Source: Pseudovibrio brasiliensis (GTDB lineage: Bacteria > Pseudomonadota > Alphaproteobacteria > Rhizobiales > Stappiaceae). From it: DNA of 64,000 nucleotides. This document shows positions 14,990 through 23,922 of this stretch, one piece after another; position 1 is the first letter of the stretch, and the number at the start of each line of letters is the position of its first letter. The DNA lies in assembly GCF_018282095.1 (NCBI RefSeq), contig NZ_CP074126.1:3080341-3144340 (forward strand). Direction: 5' to 3'. Below the pieces are notes generated by a model that saw only the letters and a list, made by a program, of their open reading frames with translations, searched no databases and was not told the DNA's origin. A program made the position numbers and the translations under genes.

Positions 14990-17230
14990 ATGCCCACCTT
15001 CGAACTCCCAACCCGCCCGCATGGCTGGCGGCCGCCTGCTTATGCGAGTGCGGCCGGGTGTCTTGAGGATGCTTTGCCAATTCTTGCGCCGGTGCAGCGT
15101 CGGTCTGTTTCAAGCTGGGCAGGTGCTGACCGGCGACTAAGAGACAACGGTGCAATTATCGCTTGGGATAACAAGGTAACGCCTTACATGGTGGAGCCCA
15201 TGGACATGAGTGCATCCCGGCGTTTCCGGGGTGTTGTGTTTGCCGGGCCTGCGCGTACTGGCAAAACAGATGCTTTGATACTTAACCGGATAGGGCACGC
15301 GATCTGCTGTGAGCCGTGCGACATGCGCGTGATCCATATGGACCGAAATGCGGCACGTGAATTTTCTTTGAAAAAAGTAGGGGCGCTGATCAATTACACG
15401 CCTGCACTTAAGCGGCGCTTAGGCCGGGGCCGGTTTGACAACAACATATTAGACAAGCGTTTTCAGGGCGGCATGACGTTAGATATCGGTTGGCCGGTGG
15501 TCTCCAAGGTATCTGCTTCTGACCTGCCTTTAATGCTGCTGACTGACTATGACCGTGCGCCGGAAGACATTGAAGGGGAAGGCAACCTGTATGACCTTGC
15601 CTTGAAGCGTACGGAAACTTTCGGTTCCCGTGGGATGGCGATTGCAGAAAGCTCGCCGGGCCGCCTGATTGAAGATGATGATTTCTTGCCGCCTGAGGGT
15701 GCGCCGCATATGGCACCACCGGCAACTGGCATTTTGGCGCTTTACAACAGGGGAACCCGTGGGCGCTATTACTGGACTTGCCCGGATTGCTCAGAGGTTT
15801 TTGAACCTGATTATGAGTTGCTGCATTTTCAAGATGAAGGCAGCCCGAAAGAGCGCGGCCTTGCTGCGGTGATGGGGTGCCCGCATTGCGGTGCGATCTT
15901 GGAACCGCGGCATAAGATGGAACTCAACCGGGCGGGCCGCTGGTTGCATGAAAGTAAAACCGGGGATCTGGTGAGCGTTCATGATGACGCTTTGCGAGAA
16001 ACTGAGTTTGTCAGTTACTGGCTGAAAGGGGCGGCGGCTGCCTTCCAGTCGTGGGCGTCTCTGGTTTCCAGATATGAGACTGCTTGGCAGGAGTTTCAGC
16101 AAACCGGAGATGAAACCTCATTAAAGACCACTGTGAACGTTGATCAGGGCAAGCCGTATTCATCGCGCATGGTGGAAGATGAAGATGATTTGAGCGTGAA
16201 GCAACTGAAGGACAAGGCAGAGCAGTATCTGCTTAAGGTCGCGCCACCGGAAACGCGCTTTCTTACCATTGCCGTTGACGTGCAAAAGGGTCGCTTTGTT
16301 GTACAGGTGGATGCATGGGGGCCGGGGCTGGAACGCTGGCTGATTGATCGCTTTGACGTTCACGCCCCGCCTGCAGGTGCTCCAAGCGCTGATAGCAGGG
16401 CGATAGATCCGGCAAAGTACAAGGAAGATTGGGACGCGCTTTTGCCCTTGCTGGAAAAGTACTACCCAGTTGCGGGTATTGGCTACCAGATCAAACCGGC
16501 TGCGCTGATCGTGGACAGCGGCGGTGCTGATGGGGTGACGAAGAACGCTTATGCCTTCTTCCGCAAATCGCGCAAGCTTGGCCTGCGCAGGCGTGTGTTT
16601 CTTGCCAAGGGTCTGGACCGTTGGGACCGGGACCGGGCAAAGGAAGTCACGCCAGAAAAGGAAGAGGGCAAGCGCGTTAAAAAACGCTCTGATTTGAGAA
16701 TTGTCCGTGTGGGCACATGGCGGCTTAAGTCAGAGATTACCGCCAGCCTTGCTCGTGAAGATCCCGGCGCAGATGCCTATCACCTGACCCGCAACCTACC
16801 AAGTGAAGTGTTTGAAGAGTTTTGCGCAGAGCGGCGCACCCCGAAAGGCTGGGTGCTTCGCAAAGGGCGCAAGCGAAATGAAGCACTTGATTTGGGCGTT
16901 TATGGGCTGGCTTTGGTGCTGGTTCTTAAGGGCGAAAAAATCAACTGGAAGCGCCCACCGATTTGGGCGCGGCGAATGGAAACCAATAGTTTTGCAGCAC
17001 CCAGACCAAAGCAAGAGACGGACCCTGAAACGGGTGCAAGGGATCTTGCCGAGGAAAGTGTGTGTGAGCGTGAGCCCGTACCAGCGCAAACAGAAGCGCC
17101 GGAGACGGAAGCGGAAGAAGAAAAACAGGCAGTGCAAACAACGGTGAAGCCGAAACGGGCACCTACCAGAAAGGTGCGCCGGAAACCAAGGCGCAGAGGC
17201 AACAGCTTAGTGGCTGGGCTGCGAGGGTGA
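14990..17230 (+). CDS. Terminase large subunit (GpA family)
   Basis: The large terminase is the ATP-driven packaging motor and cuts concatemeric DNA. The 746-residue protein has Walker A GPARTGKT at about residues 84-91 and a Walker B-like LPLMLLTDYDR near 180. A zinc-ribbon-like pair of CPDC and CPHC at about 263 and 297 is typical of the GpA family. The nuclease domain follows with LTIAVDVQKGRF (first acidic residue) and ALIVDSGG. Lambda GpA has 641 residues. The extra C-terminal 100 residues here are low-complexity, acidic and then very basic (KPKRAPTRKVRRKPRRRG). The gene is followed four bases later by the next head gene. Confidence 0.95.
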   Translation: MPTFELPTRPHGWRPPAYASAAGCLEDALPILAPVQRRSVSSWAGADRRLRDNGAIIAWDNKVTPYMVEPMDMSASRRFRGVVFAGPARTGKTDALILNRIGHAICCEPCDMRVIHMDRNAAREFSLKKVGALINYTPALKRRLGRGRFDNNILDKRFQGGMTLDIGWPVVSKVSASDLPLMLLTDYDRAPEDIEGEGNLYDLALKRTETFGSRGMAIAESSPGRLIEDDDFLPPEGAPHMAPPATGILALYNRGTRGRYYWTCPDCSEVFEPDYELLHFQDEGSPKERGLAAVMGCPHCGAILEPRHKMELNRAGRWLHESKTGDLVSVHDDALRETEFVSYWLKGAAAAFQSWASLVSRYETAWQEFQQTGDETSLKTTVNVDQGKPYSSRMVEDEDDLSVKQLKDKAEQYLLKVAPPETRFLTIAVDVQKGRFVVQVDAWGPGLERWLIDRFDVHAPPAGAPSADSRAIDPAKYKEDWDALLPLLEKYYPVAGIGYQIKPAALIVDSGGADGVTKNAYAFFRKSRKLGLRRRVFLAKGLDRWDRDRAKEVTPEKEEGKRVKKRSDLRIVRVGTWRLKSEITASLAREDPGADAYHLTRNLPSEVFEEFCAERRTPKGWVLRKGRKRNEALDLGVYGLALVLVLKGEKINWKRPPIWARRMETNSFAAPRPKQETDPETGARDLAEESVCEREPVPAQTEAPETEAEEEKQAVQTTVKPKRAPTRKVRRKPRRRGNSLVAGLRG

Positions 17231-17233
17231 TGC

Positions 17234-17812
17234 ATGGCAGTAAGTGGATTTGATGAGCCTTTAAGCTCAGAGCCTAAGATGATGCGGGCAGGTGACTTTG
17301 TATCATGGCGGCGGGATGATCTGGCGCAGACTTTCCCGCCTGAGGATTACACGCTTTCCTATGTGGGAACGCTGGAAGGGGAAGCCCCGGAAAAAATAGA
17401 GTTTGCAGCAACCGCCAGAAGTGGCGGTTTTTTTGTGAGCCTTGGGGCTGATGAAAACAGCAATTGGACAGCCGGGGCTTACCAGTGGGCGGCCTTCATC
17501 ACAAGGGACAGTGATGGAGCGCGTAAGACGGTGGGCAGTGGCCGGTTTGAGGTTCTGGCGGATCTTGCAAACGGGGACGCTGTAGACCTGCGCAGCCATA
17601 ACCGGCGCATGCTGGAACAGATTGAAGCGCTTTTGGAAGGGCGGGCAAAGTCTAACGTTGCCTCCTATGAGATTGCAGGGCGCAAGCTGACAAAGCTAAC
17701 CCCAAAAGAGCTGCAGGACTGGCACACCCATTACCGCAAGCTGGTGAAGATTGAAGACCGCAAGCGTAAGGGCCGGGGCAGTCACCGCTTGCGGAAGGTG
17801 GAGTTTAAATGA
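17234..17812 (+). CDS. Head-tail joining protein (gpW-like C-terminus)
   Basis: This 192-residue protein starts three bases after the terminase stop and overlaps the portal start in ATGA. Residues 125-175 (HNRRMLEQIEALLEGRA, then YEIAGRKLTKLTPKELQ) match the gpW-type head completion protein of lambda, which in lambda is a separate protein of 68 residues. The N-terminal 120 residues contain a beta-rich module (GDFVSWRRDD, TARSGGFFVSLGAD) that I do not recognise. This fused arrangement appears in other alphaproteobacterial phages. It likely helps close the portal vertex. Confidence 0.75.
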   Translation: MAVSGFDEPLSSEPKMMRAGDFVSWRRDDLAQTFPPEDYTLSYVGTLEGEAPEKIEFAATARSGGFFVSLGADENSNWTAGAYQWAAFITRDSDGARKTVGSGRFEVLADLANGDAVDLRSHNRRMLEQIEALLEGRAKSNVASYEIAGRKLTKLTPKELQDWHTHYRKLVKIEDRKRKGRGSHRLRKVEFK

Positions 17813-19371
17813 TGGGTGCATTTTCCAATCTCTTTGGCAGGCGCAAAAAGCCTGTAGAACAGCCCCTGAAACAGCCGGGCCGGGTGGTGCGCAAGTACAA
17901 AGCAGCCCGCCCGGATCGCCTTGTTGGATTCAAGCTGATGGGGCTGAATTCATCCTTGATGCGGGATGCGCAGGAAGACTTGTTAGGGCTGGTTTCTCAT
18001 AGCAGGGAGCAAAGCCAGAACAACGATTATCTGAAAGGCTTTTTCTCGCATTTGCGGCGTAATGTTGTGGGCCGTGCAGGCATGCAAATCAAGCCCGTGG
18101 CCCGGCTTGAAGACGGCAGTTTAGACCGGGATAGTAACAAGATAATCCGAGATGGATTCCTAGAATGGAGCCGCAAAGGGATCTGCACCACCTGCGGAAA
18201 GTTTTCTTTTGCTGATAGCCAACGCATTGCGCTCACTTCGACTGCCCGTGATGGGAACTTCCTAGCGCGTAAATACTTTGGCCCTGAGTTCGGGCCGTTT
18301 GGTTTCCAGATCCAACACCTTGATGTCACCATGCTGGATGTGGAGTTAAACAAAGAACTGAACCACGGGCATTACATCCTTGCCGGGGTGGAATGTAACG
18401 CGGTGGATCGCCCGATTGCCTATCACATGTTTAAGCACAACCGCTCTTATTACGGCGGCCGGGGTGAGCGTATCCGCATACCTGCAAAAGAGATTGTGCA
18501 TCTTTATTCGCCCTATGATCAAACCGCGCCGGTGATTGGCGTTCCATGGGCGCACACGGCTTTGCGGCGTATGGCACAAATGAACAGCTTTGAAGAAGCT
18601 GCCCTTGCGAATGCTGTTTATGGTGCGCAGAAGATGGGCTTTTACACCCGCTCTGCAGATGCTGACCCAGATGAAGAGTTAGGCAGAGGTGAGCGGGCCG
18701 CGACCAACGGCGAGGCGGAAGACGTAGAAGAAGAAGAGTTCTTTGATGAAGAAGAGCGGCCCCGGCTTGAACAAATGGAAGCCGGTGTTTTGGAAGAGTT
18801 GCCGGAGGGCTATGACTTCAAAGCCTTTGATCCCGCTTACCCCAACGGGGAGATGGAGCCTTTCATTAAAATCATGCTTCGGGCCGTGTGTACGGGGCTT
18901 GATGTCGCCTATTCGTCTTTGTCCAGTGATTTGGAGAAAGCCAACTTTTCATCCCTTAGGGCCGGGCTTGGTGAAGAGCGTGAGCAATGGGGCGTGCTGC
19001 AGGGCTGGCTTGCAGAGCATTACTGCGGATCTATCTTTCCCGATTGGTTGCGCACCGCAATGCTGAGCAGGCAAGTGCGTTTGCCTATGGCACAACTTGC
19101 CCGGTTTCAGGCTGTGGAATGGACGGGCCGGGGCTGGCAGTCGGTCAATCCCAAAGACGATGCAGCCGCCAACAAATCCAACTTGGAAATGCGGCTGAAA
19201 AGCCCGCAGGAAATTGCCGTTGAGCGCGGCCGCACTCTTGAAGATATCTATGACGATTTTGAAGAGGCAGGGGAACTTGCCAAGGATCGCGGCATAGATC
19301 TTGAGGCGGTGCTTTCTGCCTCTGGCAAAGTCGCGCCACCGGCTGAAAAAGAGCAGCCTAAAGAGGACTAA
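17809..19371 (+). CDS. Portal protein (lambda B family)
   Basis: The portal is a dodecameric ring through which DNA enters and leaves the capsid. The 520-residue protein shows family features: LRRNVVGRAGMQIKP near residue 85, a CTTCGKFSFADSQR segment, STARDGNFLARK, a middle with ERIRIPAKEIVHLYSP, and TGLDVAYSSLSSDLEKANFSS near residue 365, which is highly typical of the lambda-type portal. An acidic low-complexity insert (GEAEDVEEEEFFDEEE) lies near residue 305. Length is close to lambda B (533). The start overlaps the preceding stop. Confidence 0.95.
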   Translation: MMGAFSNLFGRRKKPVEQPLKQPGRVVRKYKAARPDRLVGFKLMGLNSSLMRDAQEDLLGLVSHSREQSQNNDYLKGFFSHLRRNVVGRAGMQIKPVARLEDGSLDRDSNKIIRDGFLEWSRKGICTTCGKFSFADSQRIALTSTARDGNFLARKYFGPEFGPFGFQIQHLDVTMLDVELNKELNHGHYILAGVECNAVDRPIAYHMFKHNRSYYGGRGERIRIPAKEIVHLYSPYDQTAPVIGVPWAHTALRRMAQMNSFEEAALANAVYGAQKMGFYTRSADADPDEELGRGERAATNGEAEDVEEEEFFDEEERPRLEQMEAGVLEELPEGYDFKAFDPAYPNGEMEPFIKIMLRAVCTGLDVAYSSLSSDLEKANFSSLRAGLGEEREQWGVLQGWLAEHYCGSIFPDWLRTAMLSRQVRLPMAQLARFQAVEWTGRGWQSVNPKDDAAANKSNLEMRLKSPQEIAVERGRTLEDIYDDFEEAGELAKDRGIDLEAVLSASGKVAPPAEKEQPKED

Positions 19372-19378
19372 ACACACC

Positions 19379-21229
19379 ATGCCAACTGAATTTTTGCAGG
19401 TGCCGGAAACTCGTTTCCGGCAGGGGGTTTTTGTGCGCGCTCAAGAGGGCGCAGAAGACGACCTTTTAGAGCTTTCGTTTTCCAGTGACGAACCCATTCG
19501 CCAATGGTGGGGCATTGAAATTCTGGGCCATGAGACTAGCGAGATTGACCTTGATTTTATTGGAAGTGGGCGTGCGCCCCTGCTGATTGACCACCGGGCT
19601 TTGGTTGAAAATCAGGTGGGCGTGATTGAACGCGTGGAGATCAAGAACGGTAAGGGCCGGGCTTGGGTTCGCTTTGGCAAAACAGAGCGGGCGCAAGAGA
19701 TCAGGCAGCGCGTTCTTGATGGCGAACTGACCAACATTTCGGTTGGCTATCAGATTGTTGATGCGCGGCGGGAAGAAGAGCACGCGGATGGCGTGGACGT
19801 TTTTCGAATTACCCGCTGGAAACCTCATGAAATTTCGATTGTTTCCGTCCCGGCAGATCCTTCCGTCGGGGTTGGGCGTTCTCGTTCTGACGAGAAACTT
19901 ATTTCCATTGCACTTGAAAGAAAGGCTGATGCAATGCCCAAACCTAATGAACCAGAAAATCCAAACACCGGCCCTTCTGAAGAAGAGCTGGCAGAGATCC
20001 GCTCTAAAGCGGCGGAAGAGGAAGCGAAACGCATTCGTGAAATTGAGGCGACTGCAGCGGAATGGAATTGCCGGGATATCGCTGCAGACGCGATCCGCTC
20101 CGGTATGTCATCCGGTGATTTTTCAACCAAAGTCCTGATGGTGCAAGGTGAACGCGGGCAGGAGAAAATCTCCGGCGCTGCTGACATTGGTTTGAGCCAG
20201 AAAGAGCGCAAGCAGTTTTCGTTTGTGCGTGCGCTCAATGCTTTGGGGAATCCGACTAACTCGCAGTTCCGTGAAGCTGCTAAATTTGAGTTTGAGTGCT
20301 CTGAAGCGGCTGGCAAGAAACGCGGCAAGCAAGGGGAAGGTATTCTTGTTCCTGCCGATGTGATGCGGGCGGATGTAACTGGACAAACCCGTAACCTTTC
20401 AACCGGGACCATTGGGGCAGGCGGTGCACTGGTCTCTGATAATCTGCTGGCAAGTAGCTTTGTTGAGTTGCTGCGCAAGCGTGCCGTTGTGATGGGCATG
20501 GGTGCCCGCATGCTGCATGACCTAGAGGGTAACTTTAAGATCCCGCGCATGGTTGGTGGGGCAACTGCCTATTGGGTGGGTGAAGGCGATGATGTGACCA
20601 AAAGCGCAGAGGCTTTTGATCAGATCGAAATGAGCCCACACACTCTAGGCGCGTTTACCGACTATTCCCGCAGGCTTCTCGTTCAATCCTCAATGGATGT
20701 GGAAGCGATGGTGCGTGATGATCTGGCACGCGTGATTGGTTTGGAGATCAGCCGGGCGGCGCTGCATAGTGATGGCTCCGGGGAAACTCCAAAAGGCATT
20801 GCTGCCACCACTGGCATTAACTCAACCACCTTTGCGGCGAATGCTCCAACATTTGCAGAAGTGGTGGAGATGGAAACGGCAGTGGCAACGGATGATGCTG
20901 ATATCGGTGCTCTGGGCTATGTCCTCAATGCTCAGATGCGCGGATCTTTCAAGACCACGGAAAAGGCTGCAGGCACAGCGCAGTTTATCTGGGAACAAGG
21001 AAACACGGTGAACGGTTACAGCACCGGCGTTTCTAATCAAGTGCTGGATCAAAACGCCTTCTTTGGGAACTGGGCTGATCTTCTGATTGCGCTTTGGACC
21101 GGTGTGGATCTGACTGTAGATCCGTTCTCCAATTCCATCAGCGGGACTGTGCGCGTGGTTGCTATGCAGGATGTAGATTTTGCAGTGCGCCACCCGCAGA
21201 GCTTCTGCCACTCCTTCAAAACTCCTTAA
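19379..21229 (+). CDS. Fused prohead protease and HK97-type major capsid protein
   Basis: This 616-residue protein joins two functions. Residues 1-190 are a prohead serine protease of the HK97 (S78) type: LLIDHRALV holds the likely catalytic histidine, GELTNISVGY the serine, and FRITRWKPHEISIVSVPADP is a signature of this family. Residues 190-310 form a charged delta/scaffold-like helical region (SEEELAEIRSKAAEEEAKR). The rest is the HK97-fold capsid protein, with VMGMGARMLHDLEGNFKIP, AYWVGEGDDVTKS and the C-terminal DLTVDPFSN segment. The protease is expected to cut itself away during maturation. ATG 19379 follows AGAGGA; an earlier frame start lies inside the portal gene. Confidence 0.93.
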   Translation: MPTEFLQVPETRFRQGVFVRAQEGAEDDLLELSFSSDEPIRQWWGIEILGHETSEIDLDFIGSGRAPLLIDHRALVENQVGVIERVEIKNGKGRAWVRFGKTERAQEIRQRVLDGELTNISVGYQIVDARREEEHADGVDVFRITRWKPHEISIVSVPADPSVGVGRSRSDEKLISIALERKADAMPKPNEPENPNTGPSEEELAEIRSKAAEEEAKRIREIEATAAEWNCRDIAADAIRSGMSSGDFSTKVLMVQGERGQEKISGAADIGLSQKERKQFSFVRALNALGNPTNSQFREAAKFEFECSEAAGKKRGKQGEGILVPADVMRADVTGQTRNLSTGTIGAGGALVSDNLLASSFVELLRKRAVVMGMGARMLHDLEGNFKIPRMVGGATAYWVGEGDDVTKSAEAFDQIEMSPHTLGAFTDYSRRLLVQSSMDVEAMVRDDLARVIGLEISRAALHSDGSGETPKGIAATTGINSTTFAANAPTFAEVVEMETAVATDDADIGALGYVLNAQMRGSFKTTEKAAGTAQFIWEQGNTVNGYSTGVSNQVLDQNAFFGNWADLLIALWTGVDLTVDPFSNSISGTVRVVAMQDVDFAVRHPQSFCHSFKTP

Positions 21230-21306
21230 TCCTTAAAGCAGCCGGGCTGCCCGGCTGTTTTTCCTTGGACTTCGCATATTCCTCTCAACTTTGAAAAGGG
21301 CAGGTT

Positions 21307-21513
21307 ATGGCTGCAAAGAAGATGAAGATTGAAATTTTGAAACGCACGGTTTGCGATGGTGAGCCCGTTGCGCCGGGTGATGTGGTGAACGCCACTGAGA
21401 AGGATGCAAAATTCCTGATCAATATGAACAAAGCCAAAGCAACCAATAGGCGGGTTGGCAAGGCAAAAGCTGACGAAAAGCAAAAAGAAGAAGACGAGCC
21501 AGCCGGGGACTAA
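21307..21513 (+). CDS. Small head-region protein
   Basis: This 68-residue protein follows the capsid gene. It starts MAAKKMKIEILKRTVCDGEP and continues GDVVNATEKDAKFLINMNKA, a pattern often seen in short proteins between capsid and head-tail genes of siphoviruses. The acidic/basic C-terminus (KADEKQKEEDEPAGD) is low-complexity. The function is not known; a decoration or head completion role is possible. A hairpin with U-tract follows at 21536. Confidence 0.75.
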   Translation: MAAKKMKIEILKRTVCDGEPVAPGDVVNATEKDAKFLINMNKAKATNRRVGKAKADEKQKEEDEPAGD

Positions 21514-21535
21514 AGCCCGGCTTAGATGAGAAGCA

Positions 21536-21561
21536 AACGGGGGGCTGAGCCTCCCGTTTTT
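21536..21561 (+). terminator. Terminator-like hairpin within the late operon
   Basis: A 10-bp stem (21536-21545 with 21549-21558) with a 3-base loop is followed by a U-tract and CGTTGG, as at the hairpins near 12550 and 12890. Late genes continue downstream, so it should be leaky or antiterminated. Confidence 0.6.
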
Positions 21562-21590
21562 CGTTGGCCCTTGGAGGCGAGGATTTACCA

Positions 21591-21734
21591 GTGAAGAAAG
21601 AACTATCCAACACCACCAGCCTGAAACAACCCAAGCCGCTCAATGCTAAAGAGCTTATGCGCGTGCTGGGCAACAACCGGGCAAATCGGGCGGTTGGTGT
21701 GAAAGGCGGGCAGTCCATGGTGAAGCGGCAATGA
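21591..21734 (+). CDS. Small phage protein (47 aa)
   Basis: A GTG-initiated frame with GGAGGCGAGG upstream encodes a basic 47-residue protein (LNAKELMRVLGNNRANRAVG, then GGQSMVKRQ). Its stop overlaps the next ATG in ATGA, a strong sign of translation within the late operon. No family is recognised. Confidence 0.6.
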   Translation: MKKELSNTTSLKQPKPLNAKELMRVLGNNRANRAVGVKGGQSMVKRQ

Positions 21735-22042
21735 TTGATTTTGACGATGATCTAAATGAGATGCTGCGTACCGATGAGTTTGCAACAACGGCAACCTACG
21801 CCTTGCAGAACGGTGACACCGGGCAGCTTACCGGGATCTTTACCAATGAGGGAGAGGAAACCTCATTTGGTGAGGCTGGCATGCTCACCTCTAAGCCAGT
21901 GTTTGCGGTGAAAGGCTCAGACATTCCGGCAGAATTTGGCGAGGGTGCAGAGCTGCTGATTGATGGGCAGCGCTTCACGGCAACAAGCTGCCCCATGAGT
22001 GACGGTGCAGGTTTGAGTGAGATCCTGCTAGAGCGCGAATAG
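21731..22042 (+). CDS. Head-tail joining protein (gpFII-like)
   Basis: This 103-residue acidic protein begins MIDFDDDLNEML, then EFATTATY, and contains GAELLIDGQRFTATSCPMSD, a typical pattern for the lambda FII-type head-tail connector family. It fits the order: between capsid and tail terminator. It probably forms the ring that joins tail to head. The start is coupled to the upstream 47-residue gene. Confidence 0.75.
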   Translation: MIDFDDDLNEMLRTDEFATTATYALQNGDTGQLTGIFTNEGEETSFGEAGMLTSKPVFAVKGSDIPAEFGEGAELLIDGQRFTATSCPMSDGAGLSEILLERE

Positions 22043-22051
22043 GGGGCAGCT

Positions 22052-22501
22052 ATGGCTCACATTAGAACGCAGGTGCGCGATGCTGTTGAGGCAGCTTTAA
22101 AGGGGCTTCCTTCTACAGAAGATCGCTGCTTTGTTACGCGCACTTTTCCGCTGTCTCACAAACGGCTGCCTGCGCTGCTTGTTTATGTGGTGGATGAACA
22201 AAGCCAGCCTGCAGAGATGGGTATGGGCCGCGACATAGAACGGCAAATGACTGTCACTGTTGAAGCGACTGCCGATGGCAAAGGCTTTGATGATGAGCTT
22301 GACCAAATTGCGGTGGAAGTTGAAACCGCGCTTGCTGGCAGCGGCGGCCTAAGTGGCTTGGTGAAAGAGCTGTACTTGCAGTCAACCAATCTGGACATAG
22401 CAACGGGCCGGGACCGGGGCGAGAAGCGCCAAGGTGTTTTGACACTGCGGTATTTAGCGCTTGCCATTGCCCCGGAGAATGACCCGGAAACCGCGCATTA
22501 G
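22052..22501 (+). CDS. Tail terminator protein (gpU-like)
   Basis: This 149-residue protein begins MAHIRTQVRDAVEAALKGL and contains LPALLVYVVDEQS and RQMTVTVEATADGKG, a pattern typical of minor tail protein U. GpU caps the growing tail tube and provides the head interface. It lies directly before the tail tube gene, as expected. GGGGGC precedes the ATG. Confidence 0.78.
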   Translation: MAHIRTQVRDAVEAALKGLPSTEDRCFVTRTFPLSHKRLPALLVYVVDEQSQPAEMGMGRDIERQMTVTVEATADGKGFDDELDQIAVEVETALAGSGGLSGLVKELYLQSTNLDIATGRDRGEKRQGVLTLRYLALAIAPENDPETAH

Positions 22502-22558
22502 CCGCGCTTAAGCGTGCGGCTGAAGAACTAACTTTCCAACAATTCAGGAGAACAGGGC

Positions 22559-22951
22559 ATGTCTTTAATTCACGGCAATAAGGGCAGTGTGACTGCTGGT
22601 GGTGAGGATGTCGCCAAGGTGCAAAGCTTCAACCTTAATGTGGAAGCGCCCATTTCTGATGCAACGGCCATGGGGGAAGAGTGGGAAACCCACTTGGAAG
22701 GTGCACCAAAACGCTGGTCTGGATCTATCAGCGCTAAGCGGGTGAAAGGGGACGCGGGGCAGGCTGAGTTGAAGGCCGGGGCTTCTGTCACGCTGCACCT
22801 TTACTACAGCGGCAATGCGAGCGGTGAAACCTATGGCTCCGGCACTGCAACCGTTACCAGCGTGCAGCATGCGCAGGGCCGTTCTGAAACAATTGATATG
22901 ACTTTTGAATTTACCGGCAATGGCCCGCTGACAGAAGAGGCGGTGGCTTAA
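22559..22951 (+). CDS. Major tail tube protein
   Basis: This 130-residue protein has the compact beta-rich pattern of siphovirus tail tube proteins: HGNKGSVTAGGEDVAKVQSF, then DATAMGEEWETHLEGAPKRW and GQAELKAGASVTLHLY, ending with IDMTFEFTGNGPL. The segment SGSISAKRVKGDAGQ matches the known tube subfamily. It is preceded by CAGGAGA. It should form stacked rings around the tape measure. A strong hairpin follows, and the operon is then interrupted by a cargo gene. Confidence 0.85.
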   Translation: MSLIHGNKGSVTAGGEDVAKVQSFNLNVEAPISDATAMGEEWETHLEGAPKRWSGSISAKRVKGDAGQAELKAGASVTLHLYYSGNASGETYGSGTATVTSVQHAQGRSETIDMTFEFTGNGPLTEEAVA

Positions 22952-22960
22952 AACAACGTG

Positions 22961-23002
22961 GTACTTACCGCATCCTAAGTGAATATGCGATGCGGTAGGT
23001 AC
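22961..23002. terminator. Long hairpin after the tail tube gene
   Basis: A 14-bp stem (22961-22974 with 22989-23002, one G-U) encloses a 14-base loop. No U-tract follows. It may stabilise the 3' end of the abundant tail tube mRNA or mark the left edge of the inserted cargo gene. Confidence 0.6.
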
Positions 23003-23097
23003 TTGGTTGTGAGCCGTTGCTAGAGTAGATTGAGCATTTGTGATTTGCGTTTAGATGGCTCCCAAGAAGCATCAGGCGTGTTTTGTTTTGGTGTGGC

Positions 23098-23841
23098 ATG
23101 AACGTAGTTTCTCGGATTTTTCGTTCCTCGACCTGGAAGGTCGTTGTTGTTGTGGCTTTTTGCTTGCCGATCTTGTTCTTCCTGGTAGCTCGGCTTTTCT
23201 CTGAAGATACTGCAACTAAATACACCATTGATAGTGTGAGCAAGGCGGAGCAGTTCTATTCGCTTCAGGCAGAAGCTGAGACTGATCTAAACACCTATCG
23301 GCGGATTACTGGCATAAACATTATGGATGTTACGCTTGATGCCTGCGTTGTGCAGATCAGTAATAACCTCAACAATGGTTGCCGTAATATCCATCAAAAC
23401 CGTGGAGAGCAGACCACGATAGATCTGAGAGAAGTGGGGAACATCACGCTGTGGGAGAGGACAATTAGCTTTCGGTATAACGAGCGTACCAGAAATCTGA
23501 GAGATCAAACGGGTGACCTCATAGAGAAACTCTACAAGCATTATCGAACCAAACAGATTGAGAAGATAAATCGTGAGCGCCTTCATACAAAGCGGGATGA
23601 TAATGAATTCATTGATCGGCTCTACGATGAGGTGGAAGAGTTTGTTGAGCAGAAAGACCTTCGGAGTTTCTCGTTCCTCCACCACTGCCAAGGACGAAGC
23701 TCGCTGTTGCCTGGGTTTAGTTACGAGGAATCTTATCTCCTCAGGTATGATGCACCAAAGAGTGTTTGGAATAAGCTGTTGCAATATCACGAGTTCTGTC
23801 TCAGGAACTCTGAGGCAGATATAGCGCGATATTCGCAATAG
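23098..23841 (+). CDS. Membrane-anchored cargo protein of unknown function
   Basis: This 247-residue protein interrupts the tail operon between the tail tube and chaperone genes. Residues 12-32 (WKVVVVVAFCLPILFFLVARL) form a single membrane anchor after a basic start, placing about 210 residues outside the cytoplasm. That part is rich in charged residues and helices (DQTGDLIEKLYKHYRTKQIE). No family is recognised. The gene is more AT-rich than its neighbours and is framed by a hairpin on the left and a terminator on the right. This is the pattern of an independently expressed moron. Superinfection exclusion would be a reasonable hypothesis but is not shown. Confidence 0.75.
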   Translation: MNVVSRIFRSSTWKVVVVVAFCLPILFFLVARLFSEDTATKYTIDSVSKAEQFYSLQAEAETDLNTYRRITGINIMDVTLDACVVQISNNLNNGCRNIHQNRGEQTTIDLREVGNITLWERTISFRYNERTRNLRDQTGDLIEKLYKHYRTKQIEKINRERLHTKRDDNEFIDRLYDEVEEFVEQKDLRSFSFLHHCQGRSSLLPGFSYEESYLLRYDAPKSVWNKLLQYHEFCLRNSEADIARYSQ

Positions 23842-23865
23842 ATCAGATAACATTAATCGTAGTGA

Positions 23866-23899
23866 GGGCTGTTGGATGAAAGATCCAGCGGCCCTTTTT
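23866..23899 (+). terminator. Terminator after the cargo gene
   Basis: A 12-bp stem (23866-23877 with 23883-23894, two G-U pairs), a GAAAG loop and TTTTT. The tail chaperone gene starts 23 bases later. Confidence 0.8.
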
Positions 23900-23922
23900 A
23901 TTGACATGATGAAAGGATCAAA

